NCBI RefSeq assembly: GCF_947539375.1
Contig: NZ_OX443569.1
Coordinates: 558,001-622,000, forward strand
Length of the DNA stretch: 64,000 nt
Reading direction: 5' to 3'
Source of the DNA: Lactobacillus isalae
GTDB lineage: Bacteria; Bacillota; Bacilli; Lactobacillales; Lactobacillaceae
In this document: positions 28,046-36,843 of the stretch, in pieces
How the letters are laid out: every line of letters begins with the position of its first letter
How positions within the stretch are numbered: position 1 is the stretch's first letter
Translations under genes and position numbers: made by a program
Notes under the pieces: generated by a model
The model's input: the letters and a program-made list of their open reading frames with translations, nothing else
Databases searched by the model: none
What the model was told of the DNA's origin: nothing

Positions 28046-28105
28046 TTTTCTTAATTATACTGAAGCAAAGGCAGCAAGGCAATTATTTTTGTATAATTAA
28101 GAAAA
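28046..28105. promoter_or_regulatory. Divergent promoter region with perfect 15-bp inverted repeat
   Basis: TTTTCTTAATTATAC (28046-28060) and GTATAATTAAGAAAA (28091-28105) form a perfect inverted repeat with a 30-base spacer. The left arm holds the minus-strand -10 (TATAAT, 28054-28059), 17 bases from TTGCCT (28077-28082). The right arm holds TATAAT (28092-28097) for the plus strand, without a good -35. It is a promoter, possibly also an operator. Confidence 0.65.
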
Positions 28106-28150
28106 AAGTAAGCATGCAGCTTACAATAGATAAAGGTGGTGAAATGATAA

Positions 28151-29182
28151 GTGCTCTTATCATTTTCAATTGTATTAGTTTTATTTTTACTAGCTTTGGG
28201 AACATTTATATGGGTTCTAACCCATGAAAGACGAAGCCTTTGGTCAGGAATGACATTAGTATGGACGATAATTACTTTTGGTCTCTTTACAGCGGTTAGT
28301 TTGATGATTGCTGCTGAAGTCTTTCCCCTTACGCATCAGTTTGTTCTAATTGTTTTCGTAATAATTTTGATGGCATTAATGTTTTTTATCTTTGCCTTTA
28401 TTGCAACATTAATTATTATGTTTATTTACAATGGGATCAAAATTTTAATTCGAGAAGGTAATCGATGGACTAATTTTTTATCTTTGGCAATGGGGATTGG
28501 AATTATTTTTTATTTATTCCTATTTCCATTAGTGGGACGATTAACTCGCGATAGTTTTGGAACTTATCTTTATTTATTTGTTAATTTAACCATCATTTAC
28601 TTGATTTTTATCATGATGATGTACACTTTAACTTCTTGGATTAATTTAATTAATTTCAAAACTAAGAAGCTAGACTATATTGTCGTTCTTGGAGCAGGGT
28701 TAATGGGTAAAAAGGTAACGCCATTACTTGCAGCAAGAATTAATCGCGGAATTGAGGTTTATCGTAATAATCCAGGATCGAAAATAATCATGTCAGGTGG
28801 ACAAGGACCTGGAGAGGAGATTCCAGAAGCAGTTGCAATGGCAAAATACGCAGAAGAAAAAGGAATTTCTAAAGAGGATATTATTGTTGAAGATAAGTCG
28901 AAGACAACTAGACAAAATTTGGCTTTTTCACATAAATTAATGAAACCAAATTCGCGTTTTGCAATTGTAACAAATTCCTATCATGTATATCGTGCATTGG
29001 TCCTCGCTAAAAGAATGGGCTTAGATTGTACTGGCTACGGAGCCAAAACTAAGTGGTACTTTACTTTAAATGCATTTGTGCGTGAATTCATTGCATATCT
29101 AACAATTACTTGGCGCCTTCAATTAAGCGTAGTGATATGTATTGGTTTAGGAGTTTTAGGATTAGCATTATTGAGGCTGTAA
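28151..29182 (+). CDS. YdcF family membrane protein (DUF218)
   Basis: A 343-residue protein. The first half holds about five transmembrane helices (from 4 to about 170). A DUF218 domain follows (LDYIVVLGAGLMGKKVTPLL, IIMSGGQGPGEEIPEAVAMA, then DKSKTTRQNLAFSHKLM and NSYHVYRAL), with terminal hydrophobic helices after it. The start is GTG (28151), preceded by GGTGGTG. The family is linked to envelope metabolism (ElyC/SanA relatives); the substrate is unknown. Confidence 0.88.
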   Translation: MLLSFSIVLVLFLLALGTFIWVLTHERRSLWSGMTLVWTIITFGLFTAVSLMIAAEVFPLTHQFVLIVFVIILMALMFFIFAFIATLIIMFIYNGIKILIREGNRWTNFLSLAMGIGIIFYLFLFPLVGRLTRDSFGTYLYLFVNLTIIYLIFIMMMYTLTSWINLINFKTKKLDYIVVLGAGLMGKKVTPLLAARINRGIEVYRNNPGSKIIMSGGQGPGEEIPEAVAMAKYAEEKGISKEDIIVEDKSKTTRQNLAFSHKLMKPNSRFAIVTNSYHVYRALVLAKRMGLDCTGYGAKTKWYFTLNAFVREFIAYLTITWRLQLSVVICIGLGVLGLALLRL

Positions 29183-29184
29183 AA

Positions 29185-29997
29185 ATGGAAAAGATAAAAA
29201 TAATTTCAATCGACGTTGATGGAACATTGTTAAATTCCAAAAAGAAGTTAACGCAAAAGGTAAAAAATGCAATTTTGAAAGCTAAAAATGCCGGAATAAA
29301 AATTGTTATTGCTACCGGGAGACCATTAAGTGGTGCAAAGCAAATCCTTGAAGAGTTGGGCTTAGATAATCAAAATGATCAATATGTTGTTTGTTTTGGT
29401 GGTGGCGTGGTTGAAACAACTTCTGGAGAAGTATTATTTGAAAAGAAATTAACTTATGATAATTATTTGGATTTAGAGACAATTGCCTTAAAATTAGGTT
29501 TGCATTTTCATGCATCAGCTCCAGATCGAATTTATACAGCAGATCGTGATATTGGCGATTATACTTTGTATGAGGCTAATTTAGTGAATTTAGGAATTTC
29601 TTATCGAACTCCAGAGGAAATGAAAAATATTCCAATTATTAAATGCATGTATGTAGACGAGCAAAAATTGTTAGATAAGAAAATTGCAGACCATACTCCG
29701 TTTTCTCATCTTGATAATGAAATTACCTTTACTAAAACTGCACCATTTTATTATGAAGCTAATCCAAAAGGGGTCTCAAAAGGAAATGCTTTGGAGTTTT
29801 TATGTAAAAGATTAAATTTAAGTAGTAAAAATTTAATGGCTATTGGTGACGAGGAAAACGATTTAAGTATGATCAAATATGCAGGAACTGGGGTAGCTAT
29901 GGGAAATGCCGTGCTAGCTGTTAAGAATGCAGCTCAAATGATTACTAAAGATTGTGATCATGATGGAGTTGCAGAAGCAATTGAAAAAATTCTGTAG
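29185..29997 (+). CDS. Cof-type HAD-IIB family hydrolase
   Basis: A 270-residue sugar-phosphate or phosphate ester hydrolase. HAD motif I is ISIDVDGTLLNS (residues 6-17), motif II is IATGRP, motif III involves the lysine in NPKGVSKGNALEFL, and motif IV is AIGDEENDLSMI. The cap domain is of the C2 type. I chose the ATG at 29185 because TTGAGG lies ten bases upstream and the family starts there. It is two bases from the ydcF-like gene. Confidence 0.93.
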   Translation: MEKIKIISIDVDGTLLNSKKKLTQKVKNAILKAKNAGIKIVIATGRPLSGAKQILEELGLDNQNDQYVVCFGGGVVETTSGEVLFEKKLTYDNYLDLETIALKLGLHFHASAPDRIYTADRDIGDYTLYEANLVNLGISYRTPEEMKNIPIIKCMYVDEQKLLDKKIADHTPFSHLDNEITFTKTAPFYYEANPKGVSKGNALEFLCKRLNLSSKNLMAIGDEENDLSMIKYAGTGVAMGNAVLAVKNAAQMITKDCDHDGVAEAIEKIL

Positions 29998-30000
29998 ATA

Positions 30001-30040
30001 AAATAAAAGACTTTCGGAGCAATTTCCGAAAGTCTTATTT
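30001..30040. terminator. Bidirectional terminator
   Basis: AAGACTTTCGGA pairs with TCCGAAAGTCTT, flanked by A/T runs, between convergent genes. Confidence 0.9.
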
Positions 30041-30046
30041 AATTTC

Positions 30047-31642
30047 TTAACGATGTTTAGGTGGCATTTTTAATCGCCTTTGTTTGAACAATTCCATTAT
30101 TAGCTGGAAGAGACCATAGACAATTAACAAAATGCCTAAAATAATTACTGCTTGTCGACTGAAATAATTAGGATTTACAATTACGATAATTCCTGCCGCA
30201 AAAGCAATTAAGCTTTCAAGTGTATCAATGATATTTCTAAAAATACCGTTTTTTTTGTTTTTAACAATAACATTACGCAACCTGACATAGGCAAAACCAA
30301 TTAGAAAGATTCCTAAGACATAATGAGCTAGGAAGGTTAATAAGCGGTTGTTAGAAATAATTGCAACAGCTAAAGCAAAGACAATCAGATAGGTAATGAT
30401 AAAGAAACGTTTCGGCTTAGGAAGCAAATGAGAGTTAGCTGCTTCGATAATATGATAGCCACTCCAGCCAACACAAAAGATAGCAACTAAGACACCAAAA
30501 GCTCGATAGGCATAATCCGGAGTCATAAGATCTACAATACCTAAAATAATTAAAACCCAGCCGATAATGGAATTAGGTGTTATAAATAATTTTTCTAGGT
30601 GAGTTGCCTTGATACTACGCCAAATTGTTTCCCATAAACTGCCAAGCACAAACCGAGTTCTTCGTGATGAATCGGCAAGTGAAAAGAGGATTGCACCGAA
30701 TCCACCAAAACCGTTTTTATTAAGTTCAGTAATTTTGGTCGCTCCACTAGCAGCAAAAGCGTTGAAGAGGTCATTAGTTAAAGCTTCACGCTCTTGAAGA
30801 TTTGCTTCGCCAATCCATTGGTTGATAATTTGATTGTATATTTTAGAAGTAGGATTACGGTGGGCTCTGGTGATAAAATGAGAACCACTTACCTCCCAGC
30901 TCATTGGATCGTGTTGAGCAAGTTTAGGTCGATCGCTGACTAAAATTGTTGGAGTAATATTTTCTGGTTCAAAAAGACGTCCAATAATACTAAATTCTGG
31001 GACATAGCGCTTTAACTTATCAGTTACCCCATCGACTTGAGTACTTAAACCTGGACTGTCAAAAGTATAAATGGTTTTAATTTGTTCTTTTAGATTGTCT
31101 GGTAAGTTAACCGCCGCGTATTCTGCTAGATTTCCACCTTTAGAGTGACCAGCTAAGCTATAAACTTGCTTGGTGGTTTTTAAGATATTAGTAAGATACT
31201 TTAAAGCGTATTTTTGGGCTCCGGTTGTTCTAAAACTAATTTCAAAGTCCTCTTTCCAGCCAACTAAAGAATCATCGGTACCCCTAAAAGAAATATAATT
31301 AGTATCATTATCGAGACTAATTTTGACTGCAGAAAATTGAATTCGGTCAGTTAGAACGTCTGCGAAATAAGATAATTTAGCATCCCCAAATCGAACTGAA
31401 TTAGCCATTAACTTAAGTAAATCCTGATACTTATAATGATCTAGATTTTGATTTGATGAATTAAAATATTTTTTTGCAACTTCTTTAATTGATACCTCTT
31501 TGTCTGAATCGGAAACAATTCCATCAAGATGGATATAAGAAAATGTGGCAATTACTAACGCGTCTACTTCATCAAATGGTCGTGCAGAAAGGGAAATATC
31601 GCCACGCCATTTTATATAAGACAAAATATTATTTGTATCCAT
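30047..31642 (-). CDS. Mbeg1-like (DUF2974) lipase-type protein fused to membrane helices
   Basis: A 531-residue protein. Residues 1 to about 330 form an alpha/beta hydrolase with the nucleophile elbow SLAGHSKGGNLA (GHSKG, about 173-177) and a preceding ISFRGTDDSLVGWKED oxyanion region of class 3 lipase type. Residues from about 355 to 525 hold about six hydrophobic helices resembling HdeD/DUF308 proteins. No signal peptide is present, so the hydrolase faces the cytoplasm unless the topology is unusual. The substrate is unknown. It is transcribed alone. Confidence 0.85.
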   Translation of the reverse strand: MDTNNILSYIKWRGDISLSARPFDEVDALVIATFSYIHLDGIVSDSDKEVSIKEVAKKYFNSSNQNLDHYKYQDLLKLMANSVRFGDAKLSYFADVLTDRIQFSAVKISLDNDTNYISFRGTDDSLVGWKEDFEISFRTTGAQKYALKYLTNILKTTKQVYSLAGHSKGGNLAEYAAVNLPDNLKEQIKTIYTFDSPGLSTQVDGVTDKLKRYVPEFSIIGRLFEPENITPTILVSDRPKLAQHDPMSWEVSGSHFITRAHRNPTSKIYNQIINQWIGEANLQEREALTNDLFNAFAASGATKITELNKNGFGGFGAILFSLADSSRRTRFVLGSLWETIWRSIKATHLEKLFITPNSIIGWVLIILGIVDLMTPDYAYRAFGVLVAIFCVGWSGYHIIEAANSHLLPKPKRFFIITYLIVFALAVAIISNNRLLTFLAHYVLGIFLIGFAYVRLRNVIVKNKKNGIFRNIIDTLESLIAFAAGIIVIVNPNYFSRQAVIILGILLIVYGLFQLIMELFKQRRLKMPPKHR

Positions 31643-31816
31643 ATTTTATCCATCCTTTCTGCCTATTATAATTATTTATTATAAATAAAAATGTTGTATT
31701 TTTTATTAACAAAATGCTAATAAAAGGGAAAATCACTTACTCTTCTTAAGTCTAACACATGTTGTAATGAAGGAATGGATTAACTTGGAAATGGAAGAAT
31801 AGATCTGAGTCTGTTG

Positions 31817-32656
31817 CTACGAAATAGAGTTAATAAAATTATGTGTAAGTTTATTAGCACTAGTACGATAAAAAAAGCCAATATCAACATTGAAATTCCA
31901 GTCAACTTCTTTCAAAACAAATGGCTTACACAAATCAGAAAGGGATTGAGGAACTAAAATAAGTTGATTGCTTAATAAAGCTTCGTTAACAGCGGCTCTG
32001 TTGTAGACAGCATAATTTTGAATATTGATGTTTTTACAATGTTTAGTTAAATAAGTTTCTATTTCAGGAGTTTTATTAAAAATACTTTTTTTAATTAGTA
32101 AAATAATTTGATCCTTTAAATCATTCATACTTATAATTTTTTTAGTAGCCAATTTGTTTTTTGGTGGAACTCCTATTAAAAGGGGAGAAGTTGAAACTTT
32201 TTTGAATAAAAAATCCTGTTTGGGCATAGGTTCGCTAGCGTAAATCGCTTCTATTAAATCAACATCGCTGGGAATATTTTCATAATCTTTAATTTCTTTG
32301 AATTTAAGTTCGAAGAATTGATTTTTAGAGAATTTGTTCCAGTAATCTTCAAGAAAATTCGTTGTACTAAGATAACCAGTTCCAACTATAATCGTATTTT
32401 TATAGTTCTGCATAATTTGGCTAGTTTCTGAAAAAATATTTTGTATTTTTCGAGCTTGAATTAAAAATATTTTACCAGCCTCAGTTAAATAGACACCGTG
32501 TGAATTACGGTCAAAAAGAACACAATCGATCTTTTTTTCTAATAAGTTGATTTGTTGTGTGATTGCCGACTTTGAAATATATAGTTTTCTTGATGCAGCT
32601 GAAAAACTTCCTAATTCTGCTACAGTAATAAAAGTATTTAATTCTTGAGTATACAT
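31817..32656 (-). CDS. LysR family transcriptional regulator
   Basis: A 279-residue regulator. The N-terminal helix-turn-helix is seen in FITVAELGSFSAASRKLYIS and ITQQINLLEKKIDCVLFDR. The effector domain begins at about 88 and is short and diverged. It is divergent from the flavoprotein gene at 32767, with 110 bases between the starts, the standard layout for a LysR regulator and its target. A GTTAAGTCTAAC dyad (32676-32687) between them is a candidate operator. No inducer can be named. Confidence 0.9.
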   Translation of the reverse strand: MYTQELNTFITVAELGSFSAASRKLYISKSAITQQINLLEKKIDCVLFDRNSHGVYLTEAGKIFLIQARKIQNIFSETSQIMQNYKNTIIVGTGYLSTTNFLEDYWNKFSKNQFFELKFKEIKDYENIPSDVDLIEAIYASEPMPKQDFLFKKVSTSPLLIGVPPKNKLATKKIISMNDLKDQIILLIKKSIFNKTPEIETYLTKHCKNINIQNYAVYNRAAVNEALLSNQLILVPQSLSDLCKPFVLKEVDWNFNVDIGFFYRTSANKLTHNFINSIS

Positions 32657-32766
32657 AATTTTAAGCCCTTTCAGAGTTAAGTCTAACCTTTACTCTGCGT
32701 TAGTACAATATAGAAAGCCTAAGCTTAATAAACTCATATAATGAAGATAGAAATGAGGTGTCGGAT

Positions 32767-34239
32767 ATGGAGAAATACGATATTGCTGTTGTAGGTGCTG
32801 GTGCTTCGGGTATAAGTGCTGCTCTTGCTGCGGCGCAAAATGGTGCAAAAGTAGCCTTGCTTGAAAAGGGAAATAAATTTGGTGGTGCCGGAATGTTTGG
32901 CGCACAAGGACTTTTTGCAGTTGAGAGTGAAGCTCAAAAGGCGAGTGGAGAAAAATATAGTATTAAAGATGCATATGAGGAGATTATTAACTATACTCAT
33001 CATTCTTCAAATGCCAGAATGACTAAAAAAATCTTAGAAAAATCAGCTTCAACCATTCAATGGATGAAAGATAATGGATTAGATACTGAATTAGTAACTA
33101 ATACGCAAGAGGTTCATCAAAATCATCCGAGAACTTACCATCAATTTATTGATAAGTTTAATGGTTTTAGAAGAGTAATGGATAATTTTATTAAGGCTGG
33201 TGGGGTCTTAATGACTGAAACTACTGGTAATAAAATTATTAGAAATGAAAATAATGAAGTAACTGGACTTGAAATAATTAATAAAGGAAAGGCCGTAACT
33301 TTAGCAACTAAAGCCGTCATTTTAGCTGATGGTGGTTTTGTCGGAAATAAAGATGAAATTAGTAAAAGCTTAGCAATTGATCCAAATAATTTATATTCAA
33401 TGGGTGAAAGAAAAGCAACTGGTGACGGATTGCGAATGCTAAGAGAAGTTGGCGGGATAGACGATTATAAGCGTATTTTTGAAAATCATGCCGCTACGGT
33501 CTTTTCAAAGAAAAATAGAAAATGGCATAACAATACTATATTTACCTTAACAAATCTTCCATTTTTATGGGTCAATAGCGAGGGTAAAAGATTCACAAAT
33601 GAGGATATAGTATATGACTTTGCTCTCTGGGGCGATACAGTCTATGCAAATGGTGGCTATTATTATTTCTTGATTGATCAAAAATTAGTTGATTATTTAA
33701 AGAAAAATGCCCTGAATTGGACCAATTCATTCGAACGAACTTTTAGACTTTTAGATGGTAAACCAATGACTTATAAGGTTGGACCGTTTGAGAATATTGA
33801 AGGAGATTTGCGAGAAGCAATTAATGAAGAGGCTGCTGTTAAGGCAAATAACCTTAAAGAACTTGCTGAAAAAATAAACGTTAGTCCTGATATTTTAACG
33901 CATGAGGTAAGTCGATATAATCAATTAGTAGAAAATGGACAAGATACTGATTTTTACAAGAATAATAAGTTCATGAATATAAAAGTCCATGAAGGTCCAT
34001 TTTATGCTGTTAGAGCTAACTCAACTACTTTAGGAACTGTTGGTGGAGGACTAGTTACTGAGAATTTTGAAGCTTTGAATGCTAAAAGAAATATAATTCC
34101 AGGTGTTTATGCTGTTGGAAACAATGCTTCTGGTTTATTTGATTCTTCATATCCTACAATTGAAGGATTAAGTAATGCCTTTGCTTGGAATTCAGGTAGA
34201 ATTGCTGGTGAAAAGGCTAGTGAATTTGTAAAAAGATAA
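32767..34239 (+). CDS. FAD-dependent oxidoreductase of the fumarate reductase/flavocytochrome c family
   Basis: A 490-residue flavoprotein. The FAD Rossmann motif is VVGAGASGISAALAAAQNGA with the following acidic ALLEKG. A capping domain and the C-terminal VYAVGNNASGLFDSSYPTIE FAD-contact region follow. The HHTMGG element that holds the substrate histidine in fumarate reductases reads STTLGTVGGG here, so fumarate is unlikely. There is no FMN-binding or heme domain. I chose the ATG at 32767 because GAGGTG ends at 32760. It is probably controlled by the divergent LysR protein. It could reduce enoates such as cinnamates or urocanate, which is inference. Confidence 0.85.
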   Translation: MEKYDIAVVGAGASGISAALAAAQNGAKVALLEKGNKFGGAGMFGAQGLFAVESEAQKASGEKYSIKDAYEEIINYTHHSSNARMTKKILEKSASTIQWMKDNGLDTELVTNTQEVHQNHPRTYHQFIDKFNGFRRVMDNFIKAGGVLMTETTGNKIIRNENNEVTGLEIINKGKAVTLATKAVILADGGFVGNKDEISKSLAIDPNNLYSMGERKATGDGLRMLREVGGIDDYKRIFENHAATVFSKKNRKWHNNTIFTLTNLPFLWVNSEGKRFTNEDIVYDFALWGDTVYANGGYYYFLIDQKLVDYLKKNALNWTNSFERTFRLLDGKPMTYKVGPFENIEGDLREAINEEAAVKANNLKELAEKINVSPDILTHEVSRYNQLVENGQDTDFYKNNKFMNIKVHEGPFYAVRANSTTLGTVGGGLVTENFEALNAKRNIIPGVYAVGNNASGLFDSSYPTIEGLSNAFAWNSGRIAGEKASEFVKR

Positions 34240-34253
34240 TTAGTAAAACACCA

Positions 34254-34299
34254 AAAAACAGACATGATGTCATCTTTACGACGGATCATGCCTGTTTTT
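34254..34299. terminator. Bidirectional terminator between flavoprotein gene and pyrE
   Basis: AAAAACAG-CATGAT pairs with ATCATG-CTGTTTTT, with one opposed mismatch. Confidence 0.85.
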
Positions 34300-34314
34300 A
34301 ATTTTATTCAAATA

Positions 34315-34953
34315 TTAATTATTAAATTGCTTGCTCCAAGCCCAGGGATCTTTATGCCAGGTCTTTAAGACATCATATTGTTCACTAGTAATATGACCTG
34401 ATTCATTTTCTTTTTTAAGCAATTCAGGGTAGGAGAGAAGCGGTGCATATTTCACATTTGCTTTTTTAAAGTTTTCTTTGGCATCTGGTAGGTAATAAGT
34501 GAAGATTGAAGAAACTCCAATTACTTGACCACCATCTTTTTCTGTTGCTTTAACTGCATTGAGGACTGAACCACCAGTAGTAATTAAATCATCAATTAAA
34601 ACTATTTTGTCATTTTTAGAAAAACGTCCCTCAATTTGGCGACCTTTTCCGTGGTCTTTTGGCTTAGGTCTAACATAAATCATAGGTAGATGCAGTTTTT
34701 CAGCAACTAGAGCAGCATGTGGAATTCCTGCAGTTGCAACGCCTCCAATGATTGTTGCTTCAGGAAATTCTTTTGCGATTAAGTTAGCTAAGTCACTGGC
34801 AATCGTATCGCGTAATTCAGGATAGGAAACAGTTAAACGCAAGTCTGTATAGATTGGGGAAAGCATTCCACTAGCGTATGTAAATGATTTGTCGGGTGAA
34901 ATAGTAATAATTTTTTCTTTGATTAATTGGCTGATGATTTGATCTTTATGCAT
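34315..34953 (-). CDS. pyrE: Orotate phosphoribosyltransferase
   Basis: Couples orotate to PRPP to give OMP, step five of UMP synthesis. The 212-residue protein has the PRPP motif IVLIDDLITTGGSVL and the catalytic lysine-rich loop VRPKPKDHGKGRQIEG. I chose the ATG at 34953 because GGAG lies upstream at the correct spacing; a longer in-frame reading would overlap pyrF. It is one base from the pyrF stop, so pyrF and pyrE form a two-gene unit read on the minus strand. Confidence 0.97.
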   Translation of the reverse strand: MHKDQIISQLIKEKIITISPDKSFTYASGMLSPIYTDLRLTVSYPELRDTIASDLANLIAKEFPEATIIGGVATAGIPHAALVAEKLHLPMIYVRPKPKDHGKGRQIEGRFSKNDKIVLIDDLITTGGSVLNAVKATEKDGGQVIGVSSIFTYYLPDAKENFKKANVKYAPLLSYPELLKKENESGHITSEQYDVLKTWHKDPWAWSKQFNN

Positions 34954-34954
34954 T

Positions 34955-35662
34955 TTAGTTGAACTCCTTTTTAATTGCTTCATATGCTGCTTCTGGGTCA
35001 CTTGCTAGGGTAATTGGACGGCCTACAACAATAGCACTTGAACCCCATTCTTTTGCTTGAGCTGGCGTTGCTATTCTAGATTGATCATCTTTGGCGTTTC
35101 CTGCTGGGCGAATGCCAGGAGTGACGTATAAAAAGTCATCGCCAACATTTTGGCGTAAATTATTAACTTCTAACGGTGAACAAATTACTCCATCAGCTCC
35201 TGCTTTTTTAGCAGTATTAGCTAAACTTAAAACTTGCTGATTCATTGATAGATTACAATTTTGTTCTTCATGCAAAATATCATCAGAAATTGAAGTTAAT
35301 TCTGTAACAGCTAGTAACTTAGGGACGTTTTTACCGACCGGTGTGCCAGCAATTAAGCCATCTTTTGCTGCTTTAATCATTTGACTGCCACCTAATGCAT
35401 GAACGGTAGTATAAGTAATTCCTAAATGAGCCAATGCTTTAGCACCATTATAGACGGTATTAGGAATATCGTTCATTTTTAAGTCTAAGAAAATCTGGTA
35501 ACCTTGCTTAGACAAATTTTTAACAATTACTGGTCCTTCATTAAAAAAGAGTTCCATTCCGATTTTAATAAAAACATTTTCTGCTTTACCAAGTTTAGGT
35601 AAGAGCTCATTTAATTTTTTTTCATTGTCTAAATCTAAGGCAACGATAACTGGTCTTGTCAT
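34955..35662 (-). CDS. pyrF: Orotidine 5-prime-phosphate decarboxylase
   Basis: Converts OMP to UMP, the last step of the route. The 235-residue TIM barrel has VIVALDLDN at the start, the catalytic FLDLKMNDIPNTV (the D-x-K-x-x-D set), ADGVICSP and the phosphate-binding TPGIRP and AIVVGRPI. GGAGG precedes the ATG. It is the first gene of pyrFE and is preceded by a PyrR-type attenuator. Confidence 0.97.
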   Translation of the reverse strand: MTRPVIVALDLDNEKKLNELLPKLGKAENVFIKIGMELFFNEGPVIVKNLSKQGYQIFLDLKMNDIPNTVYNGAKALAHLGITYTTVHALGGSQMIKAAKDGLIAGTPVGKNVPKLLAVTELTSISDDILHEEQNCNLSMNQQVLSLANTAKKAGADGVICSPLEVNNLRQNVGDDFLYVTPGIRPAGNAKDDQSRIATPAQAKEWGSSAIVVGRPITLASDPEAAYEAIKKEFN

Positions 35663-35673
35663 TTTTCCTCCAT

Positions 35674-35768
35674 AAAAAAAGTCTATACCGAGCGCAGAGA
35701 GACACTAGGTATAGACTTTTCCAGATAATTTAAGCCAATAAGTTTTAACTTGCGGTCTCTCTGTACCG
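35674..35768 (-). promoter_or_regulatory. PyrR-dependent attenuator of pyrFE
   Basis: Read on the minus strand, CGGT-ACAGAGAG-ACCG (35753-35768) is a hairpin with the NCNGNGAG loop recognised by PyrR. It is followed by a terminator, AAGTCTATACC/GGTATAGACTT, with a long T run (35674-35718). The terminator loop holds TCTCTCTG, which can pair with CAGAGAGA of the PyrR loop and so form the alternative antiterminator. High UMP would favour termination before pyrF. Confidence 0.85.
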
Positions 35769-35855
35769 TTTAAAGTTTAATCAAAATGAAGTTTAGCACC
35801 TTCGGTCGAGAATTACAAATAAAATTTTTAACTTTGAAAAAATAAAAAAAGCGTG

Positions 35856-35909
35856 TACAATCAGTTCTTGAAAAAATAATCGAATGACAGTGAGCATTCA
35901 TTTTGGAGG
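35856..35909 (+). promoter_or_regulatory. pyrD promoter and PyrR-like hairpin next to the ribosome binding site
   Basis: A TACAAT -10 lies at 35856-35861, with a weak TTGAAA-type -35. The leader is short. It contains GAATG-ACAGTGAG-CATTC (35882-35899), a hairpin with the same NCNGNGAG loop as the other pyr leaders. GGAGG (35905-35909) begins six bases later. There is no terminator, so any PyrR control would act on translation initiation. Confidence 0.65.
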
Positions 35910-35914
35910 AAAAT

Positions 35915-36838
35915 ATGATTAATACGCACGTAAAATTACCAGGATTAGATTTAAAAAATCCAGTTATGCCAGCAAGTGGAACTTTTGGTTTTGGGGATGT
36001 ACCTGCAGCTAAGAAGTTTGATTTAAATGATTTAGGTGCGATGGTTATTAAGACAACTACACCTCATGCAACTACTGGTAACCCTCAACCACAAATATCA
36101 GTCTTGAATACCGGGGTTTTAAATTCAGTAGGTTTAACAAATCCTGGTGTTGATGCGGTGATTAAAGATAAATTGACTCCTCTGCGCCAGAATTATCCCG
36201 ATTTACCAATCATGGCTAGTGTCGGAGGGGAAGATGAAGCAGGATATGTTGAAGTAGCCAAGAAATTATCTGATTCTGGTTTAGTTAATGCCTTAGAAAT
36301 TAATGTTTCTTGTCCTAATGTACATCAAGGCGGCATGAGTTTTGGAGTTCATCCAGAAGTTGTTGAATCTTTGACTAAGAAAATTAAAGCAGTTACTAGT
36401 GTTCCAATTTATGTGAAGCTAACGCCTAATGTGACTGATATTACGCAAATCGCTAAAGCGGCTGAGAAAGGCGGAGCTGATGGGTTATCTTTGATTAACA
36501 CTCTTTTGGGAATGGACATTGATATTGAAACTAGAAAGCCAAGTCTAGGTCATAATATTGGTGGACTCTCTGGCGAAGCTGTTCAACCAGTAGCACTTAG
36601 AATGGTTTACCAAGTTCGTCAAAGTACAAGTCTGCCAATTATTGGCATGGGCGGCATTAACTCAGCTAAAGATGTAATTAAATTTATGTTGGTCGGTGCA
36701 AATGCTGTTGCAGTAGGTACTGCTCACTTTAAAGACAGTATTGCGTCAAAGCATATTGCCGATGATTTGCCAAAGGAATTAGAAAAGTTAGGCATTGAAG
36801 ATATTAATGACTTAATAAACAAAGTTGAATTTAATTAA
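35915..36838 (+). CDS. pyrD: Dihydroorotate dehydrogenase, class 1B catalytic subunit
   Basis: Oxidises dihydroorotate to orotate with FMN. The 307-residue protein starts [20 protein letters not shown], has [13 protein letters not shown] with the class 1 catalytic cysteine, and [19 protein letters not shown] for FMN phosphate binding. The N-terminal pattern fits class 1B rather than the fumarate-linked 1A. I chose the ATG at 35915 because of GGAGG at 35905. Class 1B enzymes normally pair with PyrK, but no pyrK is in the window. Confidence 0.95.
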   Translation: MINTHVKLPGLDLKNPVMPASGTFGFGDVPAAKKFDLNDLGAMVIKTTTPHATTGNPQPQISVLNTGVLNSVGLTNPGVDAVIKDKLTPLRQNYPDLPIMASVGGEDEAGYVEVAKKLSDSGLVNALEINVSCPNVHQGGMSFGVHPEVVESLTKKIKAVTSVPIYVKLTPNVTDITQIAKAAEKGGADGLSLINTLLGMDIDIETRKPSLGHNIGGLSGEAVQPVALRMVYQVRQSTSLPIIGMGGINSAKDVIKFMLVGANAVAVGTAHFKDSIASKHIADDLPKELEKLGIEDINDLINKVEFN

Positions 36839-36843
36839 ATTGC

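Noticed and set aside
32734-33003. Minus-strand 89-codon frame over the start of the flavoprotein gene
   Set aside because: Lies antisense to the FAD-binding motif of a certain gene and has no ribosome binding site.
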